A stretch of DNA of 64,000 nt, taken from contig NW_024609933.1 of the NCBI RefSeq assembly GCF_016920785.2, positions 61,000-124,999 on the forward strand, in the 5' to 3' direction. Origin of the DNA: Ixodes scapularis. Its lineage: Eukaryota > Arthropoda > Arachnida > Ixodida > Ixodidae. Positions 1-12,244 of this stretch are shown here, one piece after another (position 1 is the first letter of the stretch; each line of letters opens with the position of its first letter). The translations under genes and the position numbers were made by a program. The notes under the pieces are model-generated. The model made no database searches. It saw only the letters and a list, made by a program, of their open reading frames with translations, and was not told the DNA's origin.

Positions 1-860
1 CTACTTTGCAAGATCACCGTTGTCCGAGTTAACACTGGGAAAAAGATTATTGCTGCTGACTCAACAACAGGGGCAGTCGCTCTCAAGCTCCTTAACACAA
101 GCACTCTGGATGGCATACCGGTAAAACCTTTCCTTCCAACATTACGCAACTCATGAGTGGGAGTCGTCATCGACGTGAACACCAACATTCAAAAGGACAA
201 GTTGGCGAGAATGATCGCCCTTGGCATGCACGTCACACAAGTTTGTCGCTTGATCACCAGTACTGCAGTCAAAGTGACGTTTGACGGTGACACGCTACCT
301 GCTGACAACAAGATAGGTCTCGTCCGCCACCTGGTGATGCCTTACGTGCCCGGACTTCTAAAATGTCGGCGCTGCTACCGCTTGGGTCACGTTGCTTTCT
401 GCTTGCGACTGCGGTAAGCGATGCCCACAATGTTCGGAAACTCACGAGAGCGACGGGTGCCCGTCAGGAGCCCCGCAATGCATAATCTGCCGTCAACCAT
501 ATGAAGCGACTTCGCCCGAGTGCCCGAAGTCGCAACGGAAAAAAAAGCTATATGCAAGCCCAAGGCCCGCTCGAATGTATCGTGCGCAAATATTGCCAGA
601 AAACTCCGGAAAGATGCTGCGGAGAAACGCGCAAAGGCGTATTATTTCCCACCTTTGGAGCCTGAGTCAAACTAACAAGAAGTTGATACCCACCCCAAGA
701 GATTACATCAGCCCGTTCCCGTTATCCAAGAAGGAATTAGCCCAGTTTGAAACCCCGACAATACCGGAGGACACAAAACCAACTTCATTGACGCGAGTCA
801 ACAAGACACACTTCGGACAGCTAAGCATACTGGCACGGAAACACTCAGCTTTTTTCACTA
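1..860 (+). pseudogene. LINE ORF1 (gag-like zinc-knuckle protein), broken and cut by the window edge
   Basis: This is the nucleic-acid-binding ORF1 protein of an I/Jockey-type LINE. Frame 1 reads from base 1 through an in-frame TGA at 154-156 and on to about 412. The reading then moves to another frame, from about 392 onward. Across the break lies a first knuckle beginning C-R-R-C-Y-R-L-G-H. It is followed by C-P-Q-C-S-E-T-H (420-470) and then C-I-I-C-R-Q-P-Y (480-525), where the expected His of the third knuckle is Tyr. A row of two or three CCHC knuckles closing ORF1 is characteristic of these LINEs. A basic, Pro-rich tail follows to about 830-890. The N-terminus lies outside the window. 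At least one stop and one frameshift make it non-functional. ORF2 of the same element starts about 200 bp downstream on the same strand. Confidence 0.72.
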
Positions 861-892
861 TAATTGGGCTCACTCACTGGTACGTATTATGA

Positions 893-1069
893 ACACCGTA
901 GAACACTTTCTTTCCGGAATATTAGTAAATATCAACTAATGACTCGGACCGGCAACTATCTGATGGTGTACAACATCGGCCACATGCTGCGCGAAGCCCA
1001 AGAAAGATAGTAAAAACAAGAAACAACAACCTTTAAACACGTCCGCTGTCGCCCACTACAAACCAATGC
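893..1069 (+). other. ORF1-ORF2 spacer of the LINE
   Basis: This is a short, stop-rich interval between the ORF1 remnant and the first recognisable ORF2 codons. No other signal is visible. It could hold the degraded ORF1 tail and the ORF2 initiation region. Confidence 0.4.
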
Positions 1070-1132
1070 CCTGCTCTAGCAAGCATCCTGCAATGGAACA
1101 CGAGAGGTCTTCACTCAAACAAAGAAAAAAAA
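1070..1132 (+). pseudogene. LINE ORF2, first codons of the AP endonuclease
   Basis: The frame at 1082-1129 reads S-I-L-Q-W-N-T-R-G-L-H-S-N-K-E-K. This matches the ILQWNxRGLxxNKxE opening typical of I/R1/Jockey LINE endonucleases, whose Asn is a catalytic residue. The homology stops in an A-rich stretch at 1128-1137 and resumes about 2.9 kb downstream near 4062. This is therefore the 5' tip of the same ORF2, cut off by inserted DNA. Confidence 0.65.
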
Positions 1133-1136
1133 TAAA

Positions 1137-4061
1137 GAGGTAGCAACGAACGCGTTTTACTCCCTTCTACTGAAACGCTCCCCAGAGGACTCGAGAAGAA
1201 GGGAGGAATGAGTCGGTTTTCCCCTTCTCCAGGCAAACGGGAGAAAAATTCCGCCCTCCAGCCTCATCTTATTTCGGTTTCAATTTTCTAGCACGTCGCG
1301 CCCGTTGTTTAATAAACCTCAATGAGTTGATTGGGCTTCGGCGGCAGCGAAGACCGCCTGTAATTCCTTCTCCCAGTCCAAACGCTTAGAACATTTAGGT
1401 TGCAGTGACGCTTTCGCCACTAATTTGTCAAACGAGCAACTGGAGCCGGTAAAAACAGCCAAGTTCTGGAGCAGTCGCAGCAGCGCTACGTGCATTGGGC
1501 TAAGATAGACGCCTCCGAATTGCGGAACGACGTGTCGACGTTGAGGACGTCATGAAAACCGCAGAAGCTGTGTCCTAGACAGACAGGTTCGTTGCCGGGT
1601 GCCTGCGCGTCTTCGGTGCTGAGTTGGATTCTGCTTTCCGATGCCGAGTGCCAAGCGGCAATCAACGTGGTTTTGTGTTTCTGTGTTTCAGCAATATATT
1701 AGCAACATCGCGATGGCAGTGTTGTGCCTTGTGAACATAATACTGAACTTATCGCTGATGGTAACCATGTGTTCGCGTATCAGTGATGTAATAACAAGAC
1801 GAGATGACCTAAAATGTCGGGCATTGATGCCACTGGTCGGGCCATGATCGGAGGGGCGGAGTGTCACAGGTTGACATTCCGCTTTACATTAAAGAGTTTA
1901 AGACAGCTTAAGGGATTACGGTGCCATCGAACGACTTGCGGATAGTCAAGTTGAAACGATGGCCTGTACCGTAGCTTCTATCGTACAGTGGCTAAACCGA
2001 CTGTCCTCTGCGATGTCCTGTTGTCTCTACCCCGAGAGCGAATTTGCTCTGAGGAGAGGGCTGAAAAGTATGAAAATATGACGGAAAGCACGTATATTTA
2101 CAGTTTGAAATTTTATCATTAAAAAAGGACGGCAGGTAAAATAAAAAAATAAGCTATCCTTTATTTTGCTGTTTATATATGCTACGGTTCGTGGAGAAAC
2201 TGCTCTCCAAGTAGCGCGCTGGGATGAGCACTAGAAGTTTTCGAGCTCACCACAGCGTAGATCCGTACACTTAACACCTGCTGCAAGTCGCGGCTTTGAC
2301 TGCATTCAAGTTGATCAAAAATTGATTTCTCTGCCCGTGAAGCATTCCTTCCAGCTGGGTGAATATCCCCTCTACAGAAAATAATTCAAGATGACAATTG
2401 CGGTCGAACAGCACAAATAAAAAAAAATACTACGATAAAAAACTGACTAAAACTGACTACGACGTGACGTGCAGGGAACCAAACACACGGCTTGGAACCG
2501 CTGTGGAGCGGCTTGTTTTATTGGCTTTCAAATAACTACGGCATGAGCGTTTACTTTTTCTTAAAATATTCATCCCTTGTGCTGTTCAAAGTACTTTAAG
2601 AGGTGTGACATTACTGAAACAAATCAACATGCTGGGAATATTATGTATTGCTTAGGTGGTCACCGAGCAAATCCGTACCTTCAAAACGACTAGTATAATA
2701 GGCGAAAACGCAGAGCTTGGACGTATACTTTGTCTCATCCTACGATGGACTAAAGGGCAAAGCCACGGGCCGCAGGTCCAATCACTTTCCACGCTATACT
2801 ATAACACGCTTAACATTGATTAGGAGTGGACGAATAATGCTCGAATCCAAAAGCTCCGCATCATTTCTATAGACCGACACGCTGTATACAAACAAGCCCT
2901 TGTTTGCCCACACCAGATATGGGCACTGCGCGTGCGCAGAAACCGTATTCACGTGAAGTAAATCGTCTGCGCATGCGCAGTGCCGTCGACAGCGCGACCG
3001 CAGCTGCGTGACGTCACGGCCGCGTGTTGGTCTGTAGCTTAGACGCTGCAAAGAGCCTATATGTCGTCGAATTCTTTGCGATGTAAAATTGTTGAGTCAT
3101 TCAGTGCTCTTCGATACGAACCATTGTCCACCCGTCCCCTCATCAGTGATTCGAGACGCGGGCACCGATATGTGCACCGAAGCGAAATACCACAGAATTT
3201 CTAAGTGTCTCGTGATTGGACCCTGCGGTCCGTAGCTTTTGCCTTCATTCCATCGTAGGGTTAGTGTGCTGTTGAAGTGAGGTTTTTATGTGCAATATAT
3301 GTGTATGCGCTCAATGTATATGTTCGGCTGATACTTGTAGTATGTGTAATGGATCTCTACATGTCTGTATAACAAATCTGCCCGAATGGCCCAAAGCGCA
3401 AGAGTAGCGTGAGCAAATAAAATTATTTCTGGTGACGCATGAATTGTGCGGTACCTAGCAACACCCAGCCTAGCTACTTGCAATTAATCTGCTTGACCCT
3501 GCCATCTGGTGGCAAGTGATTTACCCTTTCGCGCTTCGCGATAATTTCTGGTTGCCGTGCAACAATGCGCCAAGCAGGCTGCTTCGAATTTGCTCTTCTG
3601 AGACCGGCTTTTGGTTTTGCGAATAATTTACCACTCCTGCTTGATGTGCGACGCTGACGAAGGAATTTTGGCTCGAGGAATAACAAAGGAATAACTTAAA
3701 GTTCGCGAAGTAACTGGGTATCGGTTGTCTCTGTTTAACATCGCAGTGCTGACGACGAGAAGGCTTGAGTAACTGCTTTCAAAATGCGGATTCCTTTACC
3801 TGCGGGGGAAAGCTAGCTTCGGAAATAGACACAGTTCGCGGAAAGCCCCTGATACGCTTGATTTGCTGCTCCTCTCGCCCCGTACAATAGACGTAGCATC
3901 CTTGTTAAGCCTTATTGAGCTCTATTTGCTCAATTCTGTACCGCCATAATGAGATGTATGCGGCAAAGGAACCTTGCTCCCCTGCTTTTAGGACAAAGGT
4001 TTCTCCCCTTCTGAAGGAAGATATGTTCCAAGAGAGTTCCTCCCTTTGGGGAGGGCTATAG
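1137..4061. other. ~2.9-kb insert splitting the LINE ORF2, origin unknown
   Basis: This block separates the endonuclease start (to about 1132) from the rest of ORF2 (from about 4062). I saw no transposase, reverse transcriptase or other recognisable protein in it. Clear terminal inverted repeats or a target-site duplication could not be fixed by eye. Pyrimidine-rich motifs of similar composition (a run like tccccttct) occur near both ends (about 1219 and 3993) in the same orientation. It holds one CpG-rich promoter-like patch (2925-3030). The only open frames are short and unrecognised (for example 68 codons at 1641 on the plus strand). Possible explanations are a non-autonomous element, several nested insertions, or an insertion with deletion of about 10-15 endonuclease codons. 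Confidence 0.5.
2925..3030. promoter_or_regulatory. CpG-rich patch with NRF1-like and CRE sites
   Basis: Two near-palindromic tgcgc(a/g)tgcgca motifs lie at 2927-2938 and 2968-2979, and a perfect TGACGTCA at 3009-3016, in GC-rich, CpG-dense sequence inside otherwise AT-rich DNA. In animals such combinations mark CpG promoters (NRF1/EWG and CREB/ATF sites). No coding exon was recognised next to it. The same pairing of motifs recurs in the duplicated modules at 12.2-13.1 kb, so it may be the promoter of a transposon. Confidence 0.3.
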
Positions 4062-7000
4062 AGATCCTTGTTTTTAAGAGTGTTAGAAACAAGCTCGCAG
4101 AACTACAGCTGCATCTACAGAAAAGAACCGTATGCAAAACTGGCCTTATCTGATGGAAAGTTACCTAGTGGTGCAGGTCTATCTATATTCAGGCCGGTGA
4201 TCAGCGGTTCAAGATCTGACGAGACACGAGCTCGAGCGGATATTTTCTTCCCCACATCGGTACCGTACTCCATCGTTGACTTGTCAGACACGTGTACAGA
4301 AAACTTTGATGTCACCTTTGTGCAAGTCAAGCTGGGGAAGTCGGAGCTACACATCGTCAATATGTACGTCCACCCATTTGGTCCGTATAAGGCGCCGACA
4401 CTTGCCACCGAATCCGGAGCATGTGAAAGAACAGCACACTGATCCTTGGGTGCTTCAAAGCATATCACTAAGCTTGGAGCTGTAGCCTGAACTCCCGCCG
4501 TGTTAACGGCATCCTCAGGGCCGTAGAAGATCACGTTTTCATCGTGATGAATGACGGCTTTTATAACCTATTTCCGTGCGGGTTGCTCACCCTGGACTAT
4601 CGGCATCAGCCTTTCCACACCAGAAATGAAAGTTACATGAAAAAAAATCCCGACGCTTGAGCTAGTGACCACTACCCGATAGTTCTAACTCTGCATAACA
4701 GACTGCCTGCGAAGCACGTGACATACAAAGTCGTCAGATGGGACATGTTTCGAGTCAAGCTCTCCCAAAACCTAGAGCTCGAAGACATATTCCAGAGTAT
4801 CAAGAAAAGCCTCGACATCGAAACACAGGAAATTCATCTGCCGTCTACCCAAGTGGCACCTGATTTGAAGTATCTAAGGCTGCGGGCGGCAAGAAGGAGA
4901 GCACAAATAATATTGGCTCGCGCTGGATCAGCCGAAGGTCGAACCCTGCACGACAGGCTAAACTCGGCTCTACGGGGCCACAAACTGAAACTGAGAAGAT
5001 CCTCATGGCGGCTTTTTCTTCTCTCTGTGGACGCGCACACACAAGGGAAAGTCGTCTGGGGAGTAGTCAGGTCCGTTCCAGGACGCAAGAAGACCAGCAA
5101 CTCCTTTGAGTGCATCGCCCTTGGCATTACAATAGCGCAAGAGGCCGAGAAATTTGCGACTTTATTTGCAACGTTTGTCGCACTTAACGACACGCCGGTC
5201 CAACCAGCCGTGGGTCAGCAGCCAGGCGACATCAAGGAGGCCGCAGCAAACCATCGTTTTACACTTGAAAGACTGCAAGACGCATTGAACAAATTAAACA
5301 AAACAGGGTGCCCCCGTTCCCACGGAGCGACAGTTCAGGTCTTATGAAACTTAACACGAGACCAGCAACTTCAACTTCTAGCGGCTTACAATGACATTCG
5401 GACCACAGGTGAGCTGCTCATCACATGGCGTACGACGCAAATCATTTCTCTGCTAAAACCTGGGAAACTTCGTGGCGCCTTAAGTTTATACCGTCCCATT
5501 TCTCTCTCACCGTGCACCAGAAAGGTCACGGAAAGAATACTTCTGAAGCGAATTCAATAGCATCTTAGTAGGTCGCAACATACTTCCACCTCAGCTCACG
5601 GGTGTTTGCCAGGGACACGGCACGGTCCAGAGTATTGCGGACCTCATATCTTCCTTTTAACACTCTAAAACAGCGCGGGCTGCGCACGCTGGCCACTTTT
5701 CTAGACACAGAGCAGGTTTTCGATGCCGTGCCCCACATTACAATCCTAAGCAAGCTTCACGAACTCGGCGTTGGGGGCAAGCTTTTCCGCTACTTAACTT
5801 CTTCCCTTAAGGACCGGACTTTCCACGTAAGCCTCGGCAACGTGATAAGCACCGCGTGGCGAATAGCATCAGGTATGCCCCAGAGAAGCTGCCTAACCCC
5901 TATGTTTTTCAACATTGATGTGGAGCGCCTTCCTAATACGTCCGCGGCATCCGTCTCGCCGTGCATGTCTCCGTGTACGCGGACCACATGTATAACTGGT
6001 CTTCAGAGCGCGTGGGAAGAGTGGTTCAACTTAGAATGCGGCTGGCTTTTATGACCGCGTCGTACACCGCCTGCTGGGCCTTGGGCTAAGAGTCTCCGAC
6101 ACGAAGACGAAGGCCTTGGCGTTTCCAGCAAAGAAGAACACTGTACTGCAACCAAAGCTTCGGATAAACAATCAAGACATTGAGAGCGTGCTGCGGCATC
6201 GGTTCCTCGGAATTCTATTAGATTGTCGGCTATCTTGTGGACCCCATGTCAATGCATTGGTAGCGAGTTGCATGTCCCGAAACAACGTTCTTCGGCGAAT
6301 GGCTGGTACAGAATGGGGCTGTTCTCAAGAAGTAATACTGCGGCTGCACAAGGAACTCGTGGTAAGCAAGATAATGTACTCTGCATTGCACATAAACCCG
6401 GCTAAATTAGTATGGGACAAGGTGAAACGAGCATACGGGGCTGGCCAGCGAACAGCATTTGGCTACCCCGGTTTACCAGCCTTTATAAGCTACTCAAAGA
6501 AGCTGCTAGCAAATCTTTGCAAGTCATGGCCCAGTAAGCAGCACTTTGATATTAGTGCCACACAGCCTTCGCCGGACGTTAACTTACCTGAAAACTGCGC
6601 TCACGTTCTTTCTCTTTAATAGGCGACCGCCTGAAGGCCACCGGCTGGTAATCACCACAAAATGAGACCAGGCTGCTAACTTTTCCTTCTCGACCTCGCC
6701 AAGCACCGAGGGTTGCGGCACCGTTCAGTTTTTCTCGACGTGCCAGGCCTAAGAACAAATCGGCAGCAAGGTGACATCGTCGCACAGCAACTTGTCGCAA
6801 GTGTCATGGAAGAACGCCGCACTCAGTGTATACGTTTTTACACGGATGGCTCCTTGGACAGACTCAACACTACATCAAACGCTGTAGTTTTCCAACCTGC
6901 AATTAAATGACTATGGAGCGAGTCTTTCAATAACCTATCTTCTTCTCCCAACGCCGAGCTGTGTGTCATCTCTGTGTGTCGCTCTCCAGCGACTCGCCAA

Positions 7001-7602
7001 CCCAAACGAAACACACTGCTCACCCACGCTAAGAGCCATCAACACGGCCGCGACGCTCACAGGAAAGGGATGGAATCGTTTCCTGAAATGGGTACCATCG
7101 CATTTCCGAATTTCCGGTAATGAGGAGGTGAACTCCTTGGCAAAAGAGGCCCATCATCATTCGCATATTTCTGGCCTGTGGCTGTCATGGACGCAAACTC
7201 AGTCTGCCATGCTACGCTACTTAGAGCACAGCCGACACAAAGGCGCTTGTTCACTTCGCCGCGTTTAAAACGTAGCGACCTGGTATTTCTAAGCCGCCTT
7301 CGCACTGGGTCAGTGCTCACAACAGCCCTGCGTTATGGAAAAAATCTCTGGAACGCCACCTCTCATCTATGCGGCCGCTTCCGTGTCCCCAGCGACATCA
7401 CACACCCCCTTTTGTTGTGCCCAAAGTTCGACGCCGCAAGGAAAGAGATGGTCGCCAAGGTTCGGACTGCCGGAGCAACCATAATTCATAATCAACCCTA
7501 AGGTTTTGTTAAGGACGGAAGGGCTCAACGCCTTCAAGGTCAAGACACACCAGGATGTCGTCCAGTACCTCCATGCCACCGGACTGAGCGGACAGCTGTA
7601 AT
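4062..7602 (+). pseudogene. LINE ORF2 body (endonuclease, reverse transcriptase, RNase H), degenerate
   Basis: The replication protein of an I-type LINE is spread over at least six frames. In order: endonuclease (4068-4680), with a G-A-G-L-S-I-F segment and the S-D-H-Y-P-I motif at 4664-4681; an EN-RT linker (4718-5347, the longest open piece, 209 codons); RT fingers with K-P-G-K-L-R and Y-R-P-I-S-L (about 5455-5505); and the RT palm near 5690-5990. There the catalytic YADD box reads Y-A-D-H (5976-5987), an Asp-to-His change. RT thumb-like sequence covers 6116-6480. The RNase H domain has Y-T-D-G-S (6839-6853) and W-V-P-S-H...G-N-E (7084-7130), and its later catalytic Asp region reads V-N-S-L-A-K-E-A. 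A Cys/His tail lies near 7360-7420. The final frame ends at the stop codon 7600-7602. RNase H after RT points to the I clade. It is inactive. Confidence 0.8.
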
Positions 7603-7751
7603 GCGCGCCGAAAGATATTTCAAGACGGATCTCACATAACCCTGTATCACACACAACACGCTAATATAAAAAGTTAACACAAGGCTACGTGACCAGCCAG
7701 AGTACAGCGATGGCAACAACGTGTTAGACAACAACACAAACAAACAAACAA

Positions 7752-7860
7752 ACCTTGTCGAGTTAGTCTCGCTCTCGCTTGCTGTTACGCCGCCAAATCG
7801 CCGCCCGATTTTCTGCTCTCTCGACGCTCTTCCTTTAGTTTGTTTGGCACATGTTCGCAC
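7752..7860 (+). mobile_element. Diverged LTR fragment related to the Gypsy LTR at 37.8/43.3 kb
   Basis: The segment begins accttgtcgagttagtctcg and contains a cgacgctctt block and a tttggcaca(t)gttcgc block. All occur in the same order in the 381-bp LTRs at 37829 and 43285 (accttgtcgagtcagtctcg, gcgacgctctgc, tttggcacaagttcgcc). Substitutions and small indels separate them, so it is an old or sister-family copy. Only the R/U5-like part is recognisable and no internal region follows. A short caaacaaacaaac stretch directly precedes it (7738-7751) and may be the tail of the LINE. Confidence 0.5.
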
Positions 7861-7869
7861 CCATGAGAC

Positions 7870-10800
7870 ATTCAGTTTGACACAAGATTTTCGCTGCTTC
7901 TGCTGCTGCCCTTCGAACAATACTACGTTTCAAAATGCTGGCATGACACATCCAACAAAGTTATGAAACTACACTACATAAAGCTTACATTTAAAAAAAC
8001 CTTTATAAAAATTGTCGTTAAAATATCACTAAACTGGGGGTATTAAATCGCATATCATTTAAGAAAACAATTTAGCATTGTTTACTTAATCTTTAGAATA
8101 AGCTAATAGGCATCAAATAATTTAGACAAGGGTTTTAATCTTATAACTGTGAAAAATTTAGGAGAGAAGATAATTCTGGACGAAAAACAAGAATAGTGCC
8201 ATTGACGTAGAGCACAGTATCTGGAGTTTGGGGGATACAAAACAGTGCCATAAACAACAGAAAAAAAGTTATTGAATTCTTGTAGAACACAAGATGTAAT
8301 GCGTATTTTGTGTCTAAGGTTGTGCTATTAATTACCACAAATTTCATACACGTTGACAGATACCTGCTTAAGAATTAAAGGGTAGTGCCTTTTATTTCCT
8401 CATCTGTTGGCTTGTTGAAACGCATATTACGTTTTATAAAGTAAAACGTTTTCTGAAAAAAATGCCCATAGCCTACATTTGCTTTTCTATGGTTTTAAAT
8501 ATGATAGACTAAAACACAGAGACTAGGGGCAACGAGGGATAACTCGGCACAGAAGTGTCATTGGAGATGTCTCTGTCGCCGCGTCGCTCGTCACCTTTAG
8601 TTTTGAGTATTTTTCCAACCACCGCCAGTTTGATTACGTCTTGACTTTGTCTTCACTACTGATAAATTTAAATTGTTGGCAATATCGAGTCAAGCAGAAC
8701 GGATCGACTCACCTCATTGGAAGTATCTTTGGTTTTTTTTTTTTATTTCAAGAGCTTAATCGGAATTTAAGAAGAATATTAAGCTATCTAAGATGTTAAT
8801 TTTTCTAAAATAAAACAAGTGAGTATTGTTATAAGTTTGTATCACGGATATTCTAAGTTACACAAGCTTTATGCAAAACGGTAATTCCTGCGGGTATAAG
8901 TTTTTTTCAGTAATGATTAATTTCTTCATCTGTATTCTAGTAATTTATTTCTAAATCGTCCTAACTAGAATTGAATAGTAAGTTGCATTTAATGTTTATG
9001 CTCGTCATTGTCCAGCCAGACCACTGGAATCGCGCTGGCTACATTTATTGCGCTACTGATCGGCTAAATAAAACATCTAAAATAAAAATAACGTGGGGAA
9101 GTATTAAGACTTTTTATTAGACAACGATATTTATCTGGTGAACAATCTAATATATTAGATTGCAGACCGCTTTACCATCAAAGCCACATGAGCAATCGGC
9201 TTAAAACACCTTATTAAACAACACAAGTTGCAGGGAGGGTGGCTTAGAGAACCACAAAATGTGAGGTATTATGCTGCATTTACTTCTAGGAACCTTCAGA
9301 GGTAATTATATTCAAAACTCCAAACGCTAAAACAATGCTAAATAAACTTATTAGCGAACTCTTTTGCGCTTTGAGTTTGTTCGCCTATTTTCATGTCTGT
9401 TCGAACAGTGTTCTCACTCTTCCATTTAGAGTTAAAAGGCCAATAATCTGTTAAACTTAATGACATATAACATACTACATTATAGTCGCTTTTTATTGGG
9501 GCGTTTGAGATGATGAGAAAAATGCTTAGTAAACTTAAGTAATACCTCATTTTGAATGTAAGATATATACATAAATTGCTAATGTTTTCGTACTCGTGTT
9601 TTCTTTCCGGAAGTGAAAGCGTTTTCCCTTGTTCTGTAGGCAATTATTTTTGTACCACTCATACAAATATCAGTAGCATTTAAAAACACTGTGGTCACTT
9701 TATGCTTCGATGTTTCTTTTTAGATATGTTTTCTACCTTTGAGTTTTCAAAAATAACTTTTTCTCAGGGTGGTCTAGTGAGTATATGACACCAAATGGGG
9801 AAATTAAGGGAGGGGGGGGGGACGGCGGCTGCTTTGATGGCCGTCATTGAGATTACGTGGGTTGTCATTAAAGATTTGGAGAGAGAAACACAATTGCCAT
9901 TTTGTTTCTGGCACCAGCAAAGGAATTCTGTAAGTTTGACACCAAGTTTACTTCCCCCAGACGTTTGCCACCTCAGTGGTTTTAAAGCAAGGCGACGGCA
10001 TACAGATCCCCGGGTAGCGGGCTCGAAGTTTGAATCTCGGGCAATGTGTTTGCAATCTGGCGAACGCTTATTGTGGAGGGGAAGCAGGCTAACCGAGATT
10101 TCAGTAGCACGTCAAAAGATTCCTAGAGGGTTGAAAATAATCCTCACTTTTGCGCTGGTGCATCACAAATGCTCTTCGCTGGATTGGGACGTAAAATAAC
10201 TCTAGTTTAAATTTGACCTTTCCCCAGACGCTTAATGTTGTTTTGAGAAGGTCAATAATGGGATTTACAAATATACTGCCGAATATACATAATTTTGCAG
10301 TTTTCAAAAACGCCACTAAAATGCAATCTCCAGAAACTAGCATGAGCGCAACTGACGCTCATGAATTACCGCTTGAACGCTGAAAATCAACCCTGAGAAG
10401 CCCTCCTTTGCAACAATTTACAGCGTTCGCAAAACCTACCGCAAAATGTTTTTGTGCATCCTATCGCATTTTTTTCTGCTTGTGTTGCTGTATCCCTTGC
10501 ATAGTTGAACGCCTTTGCTCAAGCTATGAGACGGTATGATCCTTCATGACAGCACACGCAGTGAATGCGACATGCAAAACCATGCTGAACAGACGTAGTA
10601 TCGCGTAGGTGATGTGGCAACTGAGTCATATTTCTGTAAATTCCGCAACGTAATCATAAACATTCAGACCTCGATCAAGCGCTGTTTGAGAACTGGGGAG
10701 TAAACACCTGACGAAGAAAAATAATTTCTAAAAAAATGGTCCCGCTTTATAATCTTGGCCACAAAATATACCAATTCGCACAATTCGATGATGTGCCAGA

Positions 10801-11760
10801 CGTGCCTTTTGACTCTCCACCAAAAGCGTATATATTTGTACTTGCTTGATTTTTAGTTTTTAGACACCAGCGCTTTTTTATTTGGATCTTTCAAGAACGG
10901 AAGCCGCGTTATGCAAAATAATTCCACTAGATAACGGTGTTGTGGATTACGCAATGCGGTGTTTATATAAGTAGTAGTGGCATACATAAACTTCAGTCCG
11001 AATCAAAAGGGTTCTTTCTCAGTAATACCATTTGGTAGAAACCGAAAGAGAGGCGATGTTACGAGGCGGCCTAGCTATTTCAAACACATTGACAATTGCG
11101 AGAGTATAGACACATCATTTCTACAAATATACATTCGATTCGCACTTCAACAATGAATAAAGCATTTCGGTAGCCCCGTGTCTGGACGCGAAAATTCTGC
11201 TTGGCCATGCTGGCAACTCGATTCTTGTTTCGCGCTCCACTGGTAACGCCCCGCCGTGTACCTATCTGGGTCGCTGGGGACAACAATATTTTTAGCGGAA
11301 AATTGGGGTGGTTGTTCTAAATATATGCAAAGTCTGAGGTAAGGAGAAATTTATCAACTGACATGAAGAGAGAAACATGAACGTTTTCAATTGAGTTCGA
11401 CACCAATTGCACCATTCCAACTTTTCATCATTTTGGATAAAATGCATTTCTGTTTGTATCTGTTTCTCTATTCTGGAATCTTCTTTGCCGTTCTCGTGAA
11501 GGTATTTTAGGAATATTCCGTTACATATAAAGCAAATGTATCTGAGTATCTATATTTCAACATTAGAACACAACTCCGTTATGACTAGTTAATATGGACC
11601 GATCTTTCTTGGCGCAATTTGGCTTAAATATTATAAAAACCGACAGTCCAGACTATGGTTATCTTTTTGGGGAAAACATTGAGTAAATACAGGCTTTTTT
11701 TCTCGTTATCATAGACGCCAATACAACAGTTAAAAGAATATAGAAAACTCGCTTAAGATA
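7870..11760. other. AT-rich intergenic/intronic stretch without recognisable genes
   Basis: Stop-dense AT-rich sequence covers 7960-9780, and mixed-composition sequence follows to 11760. Open frames are short and show no family features; the longest, 134 codons at 9795, starts beside a G run (9812-9821) and looks accidental. A short 8-bp hairpin lies near 10342-10364. No RNA gene was seen. Confidence 0.5.
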
Positions 11761-12147
11761 TCAGTGAAAATAAAAGGTGACAGTGTGTACCCGGACGTTT
11801 GTTGTGGGTCTTGGGATAAGAGATGCGCTCGAAGCAATGCTTTTGTTTTGTCTTTTACGTATAATGGGTCATTACCGCTTGAAGTTTATTGTTCTTTGAG
11901 ATTGCGTATGACCGACAACCCCGAACAGAAAAGAATGAACCCTAATACAGCTTGTTCGCCCTCATTATTAACCTCGTCGCTGTTTGGGGAACGGAAGACA
12001 AGCTCTGAACTTACTGAGCTAATTTCTGCATTACTCCGTTTCACCACAATTTGGCAAACGGCGAAAACTACTTCAAAGAGAGCCAATTCGCACGTCCGAG
12101 CGAGACACTTGACACACGTCGGAGCGAGACACGTGACACACGTGACA

Positions 12148-12183
12148 CAGCTCTACGCGCACCTACAGGTGCGCGTAGAGCTG
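12148..12183. repeat. Perfect 17-bp hairpin with 2-nt loop
   Basis: The 17-base arm cagctctacgcgcacct at 12148-12164 is followed after two bases by its exact reverse complement at 12167-12183. It lies just downstream of repeated cacgtgacacacgtgacaca motifs (12107-12149) and about 60 bp upstream of the first promoter-like repeat module. Its role is unknown; it could be a fold-back terminus or a young palindrome. Confidence 0.8.
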
Positions 12184-12244
12184 TCGAAGATACGGGCGGG
12201 AGAGGGACAAATGCTGTACAAACTTCAAATGATATGGGACACTA

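Noticed and set aside
9990..10050. tRNA-like box B (gtttgaatctcgg) suggesting a SINE
   Set aside because: No matching A box at the right distance and no tail or target duplication.
11586..11610. gttaatatggacc similar to the Tigger-like TIR
   Set aside because: Only a short match with no opposite end; insufficient to call an element.
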